A stretch of DNA of 64,000 nucleotides, taken from NCBI RefSeq assembly GCF_900105135.1, contig NZ_LT629741.1, forward strand, positions 1,674,001 to 1,738,000, read 5' to 3'. Source of the stretch: Gramella sp. MAR_2010_147 (lineage in GTDB: Bacteria; Bacteroidota; Bacteroidia; Flavobacteriales; Flavobacteriaceae). A program made the translations under genes and the position numbers. The stretch's first letter is position 1. Every line of letters begins with the position of its first letter. The notes below the pieces were generated by a model. The model was not told the origin of the DNA and ran no database searches. It saw nothing but the letters and a program-made list of their open reading frames with translations. Below are positions 32,238 to 40,245 of this stretch, in pieces.

Positions 32238-32798
32238 CTATAAAAAAGTGGCTATTACATAATAAAGAACAATAATAAGGAGCATCAAAAACTGAATCGC
32301 AAGAAATTTCAGGGCTTTCTGAACATTTCTAAATTTAAGATTGGCAATCTTTGCATTGATAAATATTTGTTGTCCCAATTGATCGAACAACTGATCCTCA
32401 TCTACGCTAATAGAGAAAAAAGTACGGGAAAATTCTTTAATGTCCCCAAATTTGCTAATCACATCCCCAAAAAAGAAAATGTTCTTATCATATTTAGATT
32501 CAATTCGGGGCATAAAACATCTAATACTATAATAAATGGATGCAACAGCACAAACAAACCAAAGAGTCAATAAAATGTAAATTACAGTAGCATCTTCAAA
32601 ACGCTCTAATACCAGGGCTATATTTTGATACACAAAGTTTAGCAGGATTCCATAAAATGAAAGAATAAGCCCGGCTTTAATTTCAGAAGCTTTAATTAAA
32701 CTGGAAACGTAACTAATACTCCCCCAATAATGATCAATTAGATCGTCTGTATGCTTGTTCTTGAAATGAACAGAAGATTTTTTCTCAGATTTCTCCAT
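32238..32798 (-). CDS. PycTM (Pycsar-effector-like) membrane protein without cyclase
   Basis: A 186-residue protein with three or so membrane helices matching the Pycsar effector TM domain (DUF5706/PycTM). DLIDHYWGSISYVSSLIKASEIKAGLILSFYG is the family's conserved start, then helices at about 45-65, 73-93 and 165-185 with a soluble part between. In Pycsar defence such proteins disrupt the membrane when a pyrimidine cyclase makes cCMP or cUMP. No cyclase is within the window near this gene, so it may be a housekeeping or orphan member. It follows a TerB-like gene on the same strand. Confidence 0.8.
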   Translation of the reverse strand: MEKSEKKSSVHFKNKHTDDLIDHYWGSISYVSSLIKASEIKAGLILSFYGILLNFVYQNIALVLERFEDATVIYILLTLWFVCAVASIYYSIRCFMPRIESKYDKNIFFFGDVISKFGDIKEFSRTFFSISVDEDQLFDQLGQQIFINAKIANLKFRNVQKALKFLAIQFLMLLIIVLYYVIATFL

Positions 32799-32869
32799 GG
32801 TTATATTGTTAAGCCAAAAATATTTCGTGGAACAAAAAAGCGCTACCGTTTTTCTATCGCCCTATACGG

Positions 32870-33205
32870 CTAGTAAATAATATTGTTCAAAATCTTATCT
32901 AGCATATTTTCCATCTGGCTGAACTTTTTATCTGAAAAGAACACTTCAAACATTTCTTTTCGAATGGTTACCAGCTCTTTATGAGAATACTCATGCAATA
33001 CAAGATTATCCTGAATCTTCTCTAAACTTTCTTCTTCGGAATCTTCTGAAAACTCTTTATAAATATTTTCGAATGTATTTTTGTCTGTCTTAGCTTTGAT
33101 TAAATCCAGTTCTTCATTGGTTACATTTGAATCGGCATTTGCACAAAGCATCAAAATATAAATCTGAAGCTCAGCTTTGGTCCAGTGTTTTTGTTCGTTC
33201 TTCAT
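32870..33205 (-). CDS. TerB-like small protein
   Basis: A 111-residue acidic helical protein. WTKAELQIYILMLCANADSNVTNEELDLIKAKT resembles the start of TerB-like (tellurite-resistance B/DjlA N-terminal type) helical domains with an acidic Ca-type loop, followed by charged helices (KELVTIRKEMFEVFF). It is 71 bases upstream of the PycTM gene on the same strand and may share a transcript. TerB folds occur in phage-defence and membrane-stress loci, but the match here is by pattern and moderate. Confidence 0.6.
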   Translation of the reverse strand: MKNEQKHWTKAELQIYILMLCANADSNVTNEELDLIKAKTDKNTFENIYKEFSEDSEEESLEKIQDNLVLHEYSHKELVTIRKEMFEVFFSDKKFSQMENMLDKILNNIIY

Positions 33206-33292
33206 AAAGTCATTGTTTGGTTGGTTTTATTTAATACTGCTCCATTGGGAAAAAGGATGGGGATTATCACCCATCCGCTAGTTCTTAGCACT

Positions 33293-33727
33293 CTATTCCT
33301 TTCGTGCCAGGCTATTATCCCAGGCCTCTACATAAGACATGAATTCTTCCAGTTTTGCCATGGCTTTATCCTGCCCGCCTGCAACCTTCGCCATAGACTT
33401 CATCCATTCAACATCTTCAGGTGTCATTTTATAGTTAAGAGTTTCAATACCTTCGGCCATTTTCCAAATTACCATCATATCATACTTTCCAAAAGCAAAG
33501 TGATAGCTGGTTGGGGCATCAATCCCGGCATCCTGGTCTGCCTTCATAAAATAATTCTCTACAATACTCATTGCAGCATCCTTTTTCATAGGCTTAAACT
33601 TGATATAAGCGATATTTACCCATTCCGGATCTTCATATTTTTCAGCTTTCATTTCCTGAGCGAAGCTAAAATTCCCGGCAATCAAGAAAAGTATCATTGC
33701 CATTGTAGTAATTTTAAAAATTTTCAT
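33293..33727 (-). CDS. Secreted small protein (dimeric alpha-beta-barrel-like)
   Basis: A 144-residue protein with a signal peptide (KIFKITTMAMILFLIAGNFSFAQ). The mature part reads WVNIAYIKFKPMKKDAAMSIVENYFMKA and SYHFAFGKYDMMVIWKMAEG, the strand-helix-strand pattern of small stress-type ferredoxin-like barrels. No catalytic residues can be named and I do not assign a family. It lies upstream of the TerB-like gene on the same strand, 87 bases away. Confidence 0.7.
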   Translation of the reverse strand: MKIFKITTMAMILFLIAGNFSFAQEMKAEKYEDPEWVNIAYIKFKPMKKDAAMSIVENYFMKADQDAGIDAPTSYHFAFGKYDMMVIWKMAEGIETLNYKMTPEDVEWMKSMAKVAGGQDKAMAKLEEFMSYVEAWDNSLARKE

Positions 33728-33874
33728 AATGATTGGTTTTAGTTAATAATAAAACCATAACATGCAATAGCTGTTAAATAAGATTAGAGGAAATGAGAAT
33801 TCTAATTTAATGAAAAAATTATAATGTTTTGATTTACAAGCGATTATATACTGTAAAATAATATTACAAATTTC

Positions 33875-33882
33875 TATTTTTG
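33875..33882 (+). promoter_or_regulatory. -7 box directly before the methyltransferase gene
   Basis: TATTTTTG is a perfect TAnnTTTG box and ends only four bases before the ATG at 33887. If used, the message would be leaderless or nearly so. No -33 TTG is seen at normal spacing. Confidence 0.5.
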
Positions 33883-33886
33883 CGCT

Positions 33887-34432
33887 ATGGAAAAGAGAAA
33901 ATTGCGAAACAGTGAGTTGGAGAGAAAAAGTATAGATGAATTCAAAGTAGCTGAGAAAACACCGATTATCATTATCCTGGATAATGTGAGAAGTTTAAAT
34001 AATATAGGCTCTGTTTTTCGCACGGCCGATGCTTTTCTCATTCAAAAAATATATCTCTGCGGAATCACGGCCCAGCCGCCACATAAGGATATTCAGAAAA
34101 CTGCCCTTGGAGCTACAGAAACTGTTGCCTGGGAATATGTGAATGACAGCCTGGAATTAGTTGGAAAATTGAAAGCTGATGGCATAAAAGTCTATGCTAT
34201 TGAACAGGCCGAAGGTGCCGTAATGCTTGATAAATTTATTCCTGAAAGCACAAATACTCTGGCAGTAGTTTTTGGAAATGAGGTTAAAGGGGTTCAGCAA
34301 CAAGTAGTTTCAGCTAGTGACGGCGTAATTGAAATACCTCAACTTGGCAGTAAACATTCGCTAAATATATCAGTGAGTACCGGAGTGGTTTTATGGGATC
34401 TTTTTTCAAAAATAAAGCTCAAAAAATCTTAA
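33887..34432 (+). CDS. TrmH-family (SpoU) RNA methyltransferase
   Basis: A 181-residue SPOUT enzyme, lacking the extra N-terminal domain of rRNA-type members. IIILDNVRSLNNIGSVFRTADAF is motif 1, VVFGNEVKGVQQ is motif 2, and EIPQLGSKHSLNISVSTGVVLWDL is motif 3, which forms the SAM-binding knot. Methylates ribose 2'-O on tRNA or rRNA; the short form is nearest to tRNA enzymes, but the target is uncertain. Its stop overlaps the convergent folK-dNK gene by four bases. Confidence 0.9.
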   Translation: MEKRKLRNSELERKSIDEFKVAEKTPIIIILDNVRSLNNIGSVFRTADAFLIQKIYLCGITAQPPHKDIQKTALGATETVAWEYVNDSLELVGKLKADGIKVYAIEQAEGAVMLDKFIPESTNTLAVVFGNEVKGVQQQVVSASDGVIEIPQLGSKHSLNISVSTGVVLWDLFSKIKLKKS

Positions 34433-35565
34433 CGTAGCGCTTTGTCAATTTCTGAAAGCAGCCACAAATAGTCTTTTCTATTAGAAACAAAATCCAGCCC
34501 TGAAATATCTATGATCTGCACCTTCATATTGCTCTGGGATTTTATAAAGTTCAAATAACTATTATTGATATCAATTAAATATTCCGGCTGGATATTCTGC
34601 TCATAATCCCGGCCTCGCTTTTTAATATTTTCAAGAAGTCTATCAGTATTTTGATATAGATAGATATAAAGTTCAGGTTTTACCAGTTCTTTGTACATTA
34701 AGTGAAAAAGCTTGTGATACAAGGAGTATTCATCTTCATGCAGGGTGATCTTCGCAAAGATCAGCGACTTGAAGACATCATAATCTGAGATCACAAAATC
34801 CTTAAAAAGATCGTATTGCGCAAGATCATCTGATAGTTGCTGATAGCGGTCTGCCAAAAATGACATTTCTAACGGAAAAGCATAGCGCTCTTTATTTTCA
34901 TAAAACTTCGGAAGAAAAGGGTTGTCTTTAAATCGTTCCAGGATCAATTTGGCATTAAAATCTTCAGAAATCATCGTAGAGAAGCTGGTCTTTCCTGCAC
35001 CGATATTTCCCTCTACCGCGATATAATTACAGGTTGGAAAATTATAATGAAGAACCGACCTCTTAAGCTCTTCGGTAGAAAGTGAAATCTCAGAAGTATC
35101 GGTTGTATCTTTTAGTAACTGACTTATCTTTTTTCCTGAAACCGGATGTTTTTCAGAAGGAATAATATCATTTAATGGCTCCAACACAAAGCTTCTATCA
35201 GGAATTCCAGGATGCGGAATGCTAAGAGTTTCAGTCTCCATAATTTCTTCTCCAAAAAGCAGAATATCGAGATCTATCGTCCTGTTTTGATAATTTTCTG
35301 AATCAGATCGCTCTCTTCCCAATTCATTTTCAATAGCTAATAGTTCTGAAAGTACTTCTTCAGCTTCCAGTCTGGTAGAAACCGAAATACAGGCATTTAA
35401 AAACGAATTTCCCTCAAAACCCCAGGCAGGTGTTTCATATATTTTAGAAATATCATGCACCCAACCAATATTCTGGTGTATTTTTTCAAGGGCATTTTGC
35501 ATGTAACCAGATCGGTCACCAAGATTACTTCCCAGTGCTAGTATTACTGTTTTAGGGGATTTCAA
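34429..35565 (-). CDS. folK: Fusion of HPPK (FolK) and deoxynucleoside kinase
   Basis: A 378-residue protein with two enzymes. Residues 1-165 are 6-hydroxymethyl-dihydropterin pyrophosphokinase of folate synthesis (ILALGSNLGDRSGYMQNAL, then NRTIDLDILLFG and IPHPGIPDRSFVLEPL). Residues 180-378 are a dNK-type kinase with Walker A GNIGAGKTSF, an ERFKDNPFLPKFYEN region, SFLADRYQQL and KKRGRDYEQNI, which phosphorylates deoxyadenosine or deoxyguanosine. The frame is continuous, so it is a true fusion, known from Flavobacteria. It joins one-carbon supply with nucleotide salvage in one polypeptide. Confidence 0.92.
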   Translation of the reverse strand: MKSPKTVILALGSNLGDRSGYMQNALEKIHQNIGWVHDISKIYETPAWGFEGNSFLNACISVSTRLEAEEVLSELLAIENELGRERSDSENYQNRTIDLDILLFGEEIMETETLSIPHPGIPDRSFVLEPLNDIIPSEKHPVSGKKISQLLKDTTDTSEISLSTEELKRSVLHYNFPTCNYIAVEGNIGAGKTSFSTMISEDFNAKLILERFKDNPFLPKFYENKERYAFPLEMSFLADRYQQLSDDLAQYDLFKDFVISDYDVFKSLIFAKITLHEDEYSLYHKLFHLMYKELVKPELYIYLYQNTDRLLENIKKRGRDYEQNIQPEYLIDINNSYLNFIKSQSNMKVQIIDISGLDFVSNRKDYLWLLSEIDKALR

Positions 35566-35641
35566 AGCGAATTAAGAAAATTTTAATAGGTAGCGGTAAA
35601 TAATTTCACAGCAAATTAAGCAAAACAAAAGCACATACCCT

Positions 35642-35649
35642 TAATTTTG
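35642..35649 (+). promoter_or_regulatory. -7 box for the queuosine-precursor transporter
   Basis: TAATTTTG is a perfect TAnnTTTG box, 22 bases before the TTG start of the transporter gene. No riboswitch-like pseudoknot is seen in the leader. Confidence 0.5.
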
Positions 35650-35671
35650 TTTGAAGACTTAATAACAAAAT

Positions 35672-36376
35672 TTGGCAAAACTTACCCTGAAAGATAAGCT
35701 TAAAGCTCAGCAAATTTATATGATCTTAAGCGCACTGTTTATCGCTTCACTGGTTGTTTCAAATCTTATCTTTCAAAAGTTCTTTTACTGGGATTTTTTC
35801 GGGATCTATACTTTTGAAATTTCTGTCGGGATTTTACCATATCCGGTTACTTTTTTAATAACTGATATTATCAGTGAGATTTATGGAAAGAAAAAAGCAA
35901 ATCGGGTAGTTACCACGGGGATTTTTGCATCGTTCTTTTCTTTATTGATCATTTATGCGGCTGATGCGGTGCCTGCAACCGATTGGTCTCCAATTAACAA
36001 TTCTTTGTTTGAAAGGGTTTTTGGGGCAACTGCTATCGCTGTTTTTGCATCTATGGCAGCTTACTTACTGGCACAATATATAGACATCCAGCTGTTTCAT
36101 TTCTGGAAAAAACTTACTAAAGGCAAACACTTATGGCTAAGGAATAATTTCTCGACCTTCCTTTCGCAATTTGTAGATACCTTTTCGGTCTTATTTTTGC
36201 TTTGTAGCTTTGGTAAGATAGACTGGGAATTATTTGGCGGACTGTTACTTAGCGGATTTTTATTCAAAGTACTGATCGCTGCACTGGATACTCCGTTTCT
36301 ATATGCCGCCGTTTACGGAATGAGAAGATCTTTCAAATTAAAACCTGCTGAAGAACTCAAATTTGACGCAGTTTAA
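35672..36376 (+). CDS. Queuosine precursor transporter (YhhQ/DUF165)
   Basis: A 234-residue inner-membrane protein with about six helices, starting at a TTG. YMILSALFIASLVVSNLIFQK, then ISVGILPYPVTFLITDIISEIYGKKKANRVV is the hallmark of the YhhQ/QPTR family, which takes up queuine-pathway bases such as preQ0 or preQ1. NNFSTFLSQFVDTFSVL is the second conserved block. No queuosine synthesis genes lie nearby, so it may scavenge precursor. Divergent from the folK fusion gene. Confidence 0.9.
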   Translation: MAKLTLKDKLKAQQIYMILSALFIASLVVSNLIFQKFFYWDFFGIYTFEISVGILPYPVTFLITDIISEIYGKKKANRVVTTGIFASFFSLLIIYAADAVPATDWSPINNSLFERVFGATAIAVFASMAAYLLAQYIDIQLFHFWKKLTKGKHLWLRNNFSTFLSQFVDTFSVLFLLCSFGKIDWELFGGLLLSGFLFKVLIAALDTPFLYAAVYGMRRSFKLKPAEELKFDAV

Positions 36377-36399
36377 ATAAAACACAAAAAACAATCCTT

Positions 36400-39102
36400 A
36401 TGAAAAAGGCTTTAAAAATTTTAGGATTTATAATACTTACCATCATTATCCTAATGATAGTGGCGCCCTTTGTCTTTGAGTCTCAACTCAAAGACCTGGT
36501 TAAGAAAACAATGAATGAGAACCTGAACGCGCAGGTAGATTTTCAGGATATAGACCTTAGCATGTTTCGCAGTTTTCCACAGGCAACACTGGTTATTGAG
36601 GATCTTAGCATTATAAATAATAAACCTTTTGAAGGAGACACCCTGGCTTTGGGTGAAGAAGTCACCCTGGAGATGTCTATAAAAGAATTATTTAAAGGCA
36701 GTGATGAACCTAAGAGAATAGATCGCTTAACGCTTAATAATACTTTTATCAATATAAAAGTAGATTCACTGGGCAATGCCAATTATGATATTGCCGTGGA
36801 AGACACTACTACCGGTCCAACTTCAGAAAATACTCCTTTCAGCCTGGATCTTAAACATTATGAGATCAATAATTCCCGTGTAAAATATGACGATAGATCA
36901 TCAAAAATTGCTCTGGACGTAGAAAATCTAAATCATGAAGGAAATGGTGATTTCTCATTAGATCAATCTGAACTCGACACCTATTCTGAAGCGCTGGTCT
37001 CTCTTAATTATGATGGGGTAAACTATCTTACTCAGAACTCTCTGACCTTAGATGCAGTATTTCAGATGGACCTGGAAAATATGAAATATACGTTTTTGGA
37101 GAATGAAGCCAAAGTGAATCAGCTTCCCCTGACTTTTGATGGGTATGTTCAGGTAAATGAAGAAGATACTGAAATGGATATCAGTTTTAAAACTCCTTCT
37201 TCAGACTTTAAGAATTTCCTGGCCGTTATTCCTGAAATCTATGCTAAGAATATTGAAAATGTAGATACCAGTGGAGATTTTGTACTAACCGGGAGAATTT
37301 TCGGAAAAGCAGATGATACCTATATCCCTAAAATGGATATTAAAGTTGCTTCAGACAATGCTTCTTTCAAATATCCCGATCTTCCGAAAAGTGTTCAGGA
37401 TATTAACCTGGACATGGAAATTTTGAACGATACCGGTCTTGCCGAAGAAACTTATATCAATATCAATAATGCCACCTTTAGAATAGACCAGGACAGTTTT
37501 TCAGCCAATGGAAACATTAGCAATATCACCGAGAATATGCTAATTGATCTTGCTCTAAAAGGAACAGTGAATCTGGCAAATATCAGCAAAGCATATCCTT
37601 TAGAACTGGAACAGGATCTTAACGGGATGCTTACCGCCGATATTAAAACCACTTTCGATATGAATTCCATCGAAAAAGAACAATACCAAAATGTAAAAAG
37701 TAGCGGTACGGCCTCAATAAGAAACTTCAAATACTCTTCTCCTGAAATTCCAAATGAGGTACAAATTGCGAATGCCGATATGACCTTTAACCAGGGGAAT
37801 GTTAGTGTTCCTAATCTAAAGATGACAACAGGAAAGACAGATATCTCTGCTTCTGGTTCGCTTCAAAACCTGATTGGATTCTTACTTACCGATGAGCTAT
37901 TAAAAGGAAACTTCCAAGTACAGTCCAATACTTTTTCAGTCAATGACTTTATGGTGGCTGAAACGGAAGAGATCACTACTAAAGATGATAATGGGAATGA
38001 CAAAACTGTAGCTAAATCTACCGGTAAGGAAGCAGTAAAAGTGCCTTCTTTCCTGGATATGGAATTAAGATTCAATGCCAACACCGTTCTATATGATAAC
38101 CTGGAACTTAAAAATGCTAAGGGCCTTCTCATCATCCGGGATGAAACAGCAAGGCTCCAGGATGTTTCTACGAATATTTTCAATGGTAGTATTGGTGTTA
38201 ACGGATTGGTTTCCACAAAGAATCCTACTCCTGTTTTTGAAATGGACCTCAACCTGAATTCCCTGGATATTGCATCTTCTTTCAATGGATTGGAGCTTAT
38301 TCAAAATCTTGCGCCGCTAGCCAGTGCAATTGAAGGAAAAATTCAGTCTACGGTTAATCTTAAAGGGAATCTGAACGAAGATCTAACACCCCAGCTTGCC
38401 AGTCTTGCCGGTAACGCTTTAGCAGAATTATTAACTGCTGAAATCAATCCTGAAAAAGCTGCGTTATTATCAAAATTAGACGGGCAGCTTAATTTTCTTG
38501 ATCTAAATAAAATAGATCTTAGCAAGCTAAAAACCAAATTGACGTTTACTGATGGAATGGTACAGGTTGCACCAATGAACTTTAACATTAAGGGGATAGA
38601 CTTCCAGGTTTCGGGAAGTCATGGGTTCGATATGAATATGAATTATGACCTCAAACTGGATGTGCCTGCAAAATATCTTGGTTCTGAAGTAAGCAGCACT
38701 TTAGGTAAACTTAGCGGCGAAACTATTGAAAATACTACGGTAGAATTACCAATAGGAATTACAGGAAATTTCCAGAGTCCGCAGATAAAATTAGATATGC
38801 AGCAGGCGGTGAATAATCTAACCCAAAAAGTAGTTGCGCAACAAAAGAAGAATCTTGAAAATAAAGCGGTAGATGCGATCAACGACATTCTTAAAGGCAA
38901 AAGAGATCCCAGTAAACCCTTCAACAAAAATGATTCTACAGCTGTAAAAACAGATTCTACTTCAGGCAGCACCCCCGTGACGAAAAGAGATTCTATCAAT
39001 CAATCCCAACAAAAACAAGTTCAGGATGCGGCCAAGAATATTCTTGGTGGATTATTAAAAGGTTCCAAAAAGAAGACGGATACTACAAAGAATAATAATT
39101 AA
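36400..39102 (+). CDS. AsmA-family protein
   Basis: A 900-residue envelope protein with an N-terminal membrane anchor (about residues 5-25, LGFIILTIIILMIVAPFVF) and a very long beta-rich periplasmic part. The start (NENLNAQVDFQDIDLSMFRSFPQATLVIEDLSIIN) is the AsmA hallmark. The C-terminal region has GMVQVAPMNFNIKGIDFQVSGSHGFDM of the AsmA-like C domain. A Ser/Thr/Lys-rich tail with coiled-coil character ends it. Relatives are thought to move phospholipids between membranes. 23 bases after the transporter gene. Confidence 0.88.
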   Translation: MKKALKILGFIILTIIILMIVAPFVFESQLKDLVKKTMNENLNAQVDFQDIDLSMFRSFPQATLVIEDLSIINNKPFEGDTLALGEEVTLEMSIKELFKGSDEPKRIDRLTLNNTFINIKVDSLGNANYDIAVEDTTTGPTSENTPFSLDLKHYEINNSRVKYDDRSSKIALDVENLNHEGNGDFSLDQSELDTYSEALVSLNYDGVNYLTQNSLTLDAVFQMDLENMKYTFLENEAKVNQLPLTFDGYVQVNEEDTEMDISFKTPSSDFKNFLAVIPEIYAKNIENVDTSGDFVLTGRIFGKADDTYIPKMDIKVASDNASFKYPDLPKSVQDINLDMEILNDTGLAEETYININNATFRIDQDSFSANGNISNITENMLIDLALKGTVNLANISKAYPLELEQDLNGMLTADIKTTFDMNSIEKEQYQNVKSSGTASIRNFKYSSPEIPNEVQIANADMTFNQGNVSVPNLKMTTGKTDISASGSLQNLIGFLLTDELLKGNFQVQSNTFSVNDFMVAETEEITTKDDNGNDKTVAKSTGKEAVKVPSFLDMELRFNANTVLYDNLELKNAKGLLIIRDETARLQDVSTNIFNGSIGVNGLVSTKNPTPVFEMDLNLNSLDIASSFNGLELIQNLAPLASAIEGKIQSTVNLKGNLNEDLTPQLASLAGNALAELLTAEINPEKAALLSKLDGQLNFLDLNKIDLSKLKTKLTFTDGMVQVAPMNFNIKGIDFQVSGSHGFDMNMNYDLKLDVPAKYLGSEVSSTLGKLSGETIENTTVELPIGITGNFQSPQIKLDMQQAVNNLTQKVVAQQKKNLENKAVDAINDILKGKRDPSKPFNKNDSTAVKTDSTSGSTPVTKRDSINQSQQKQVQDAAKNILGGLLKGSKKKTDTTKNNN

Positions 39103-39337
39103 CCCCTGTGAGCGAAGTGAAGCCATTTTAACATGAGATTCCTTCACTTCGTTCGCAATGACAACAACCCTCTTGAGAACGTCACCCTGAACTGGTTTCA
39201 TGGTCATGCTGAAACGAGTTCAGCATGACCATGAAATTATATATTGTCTAAATTGTTATCCCGACCAAAGGGAGAGATTCCATCAAAGTTCAAAAAATAT
39301 TGAGAGGTTTTCTCCTTCGCTATACTCGGAATGATAG
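39103..39337. repeat. Gap with several REP-like palindromes, copy 3
   Basis: No gene. It contains at least two hairpins: GAGCGAAGTGAAG with an inverted CTTCACTTCGTTCGC, and GTCATGCTGAAACGAG followed by inverted CAGCATGAC. Also present is CACCCTGAACTGGTTTCA, the shared core of the chromosomal repeats, and a stretch like the second motif near 27400. Confidence 0.65.
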
Positions 39338-40132
39338 TTACAAAACTTTTAGTTCAACTACCAAACCTTCATTTCCTCTAACATTAAAAACGGTCCCGTC
39401 TTCAAAGATCAAATACTGCCCCTTAATTCCTTTTAAAACTCCTTCATAGAAAGGATTTTTAACCAGATTGAGAGATTTGATCTTTTCTGGAAATTGCTTC
39501 ACAGGAAATTTAATTTCGGTTTCCTTATTGTTCTGGATATAGTACTCCTTAGCTTCCTCCGGAATAAAGTCCTTCAGTTTTTCCCTTTCTTCCACGAGAT
39601 TAAGATCAATAATATCATTGGTTAACATCTTTCTCCAGTTGGTCTTATCTGAAACGTGCTCCTTTAAAGCAACTTCGGTAATCCCTGCCAGGTACCTGTT
39701 TGGAACCTCTACAATTTCAATGGCTTCATGCGCTCCCTGATCTATCCATCTGGTTGGAACCTGATTTCTTCTGGTAACTCCCACTTTTACATCACTGGAA
39801 TTCGCCAGATAAACAATATGTGGTTGGAGTTGTGCTTTCTTCTCATATTCCAGATCACGATCTTCTTCATCTAAATGAGCTTTACTTTTTTCAGGGCTTA
39901 TTACCCAATCTCCAGCCTGAGGAATTGAACTAAAACAATCATAACAAAATCCCTGTCTGTAAATTTTCTTTTCCAGCCCACAATTAAGACATTGATACTT
40001 AAGGAAATTCAAACTTATTTTTTTGTCTATCAACTGATTGAAATTGATAAAATCATTTTCCCAAATAAGGTAATATTGAACCACATCGGTGATTTCAGTT
40101 CTCATTTTCGTTAAAACTCCCTCGTATCGCAT
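39338..40132 (-). CDS. DUF2797 domain protein (zinc-ribbon)
   Basis: A 264-residue protein of the DUF2797 family. A CxxC..CxxC knuckle (CLNCGLEKK...GFCYDC) lies at about residues 48-66. It is followed by AQLQPHIVYLANSSDVKVGVTRRNQVPTRWIDQGA, similar in shape to GIY-YIG folds, and a C-terminal region ending in EDGTVFNVRGNEGLVVEL. No function is established. It is divergent from the GH3 gene and isolated on its strand. Confidence 0.82.
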   Translation of the reverse strand: MRYEGVLTKMRTEITDVVQYYLIWENDFINFNQLIDKKISLNFLKYQCLNCGLEKKIYRQGFCYDCFSSIPQAGDWVISPEKSKAHLDEEDRDLEYEKKAQLQPHIVYLANSSDVKVGVTRRNQVPTRWIDQGAHEAIEIVEVPNRYLAGITEVALKEHVSDKTNWRKMLTNDIIDLNLVEEREKLKDFIPEEAKEYYIQNNKETEIKFPVKQFPEKIKSLNLVKNPFYEGVLKGIKGQYLIFEDGTVFNVRGNEGLVVELKVL

Positions 40133-40245
40133 TTAAATTTTTGTTTTAAGACTGAATGAAATTTTTGCAGGCTACAAAGTTTCGATTATTTTTAACCAAA
40201 TAACCAACCGCCCAATAAATATAAGGCTTAAAGATAAGAAGAATA

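Noticed and set aside
32238..33205. A complete Pycsar defence system
   Set aside because: The effector-like protein is present, but no adenylate/pyrimidine cyclase gene is adjacent.
33185..33742. A 185-codon plus-strand frame
   Set aside because: It covers a secreted minus-strand gene with a clear signal peptide; the plus frame has no recognisable features.
35566..35671. A preQ1 riboswitch before the queuosine-precursor transporter
   Set aside because: The leader has no stem followed by the A-rich pseudoknot tail expected for preQ1 types.
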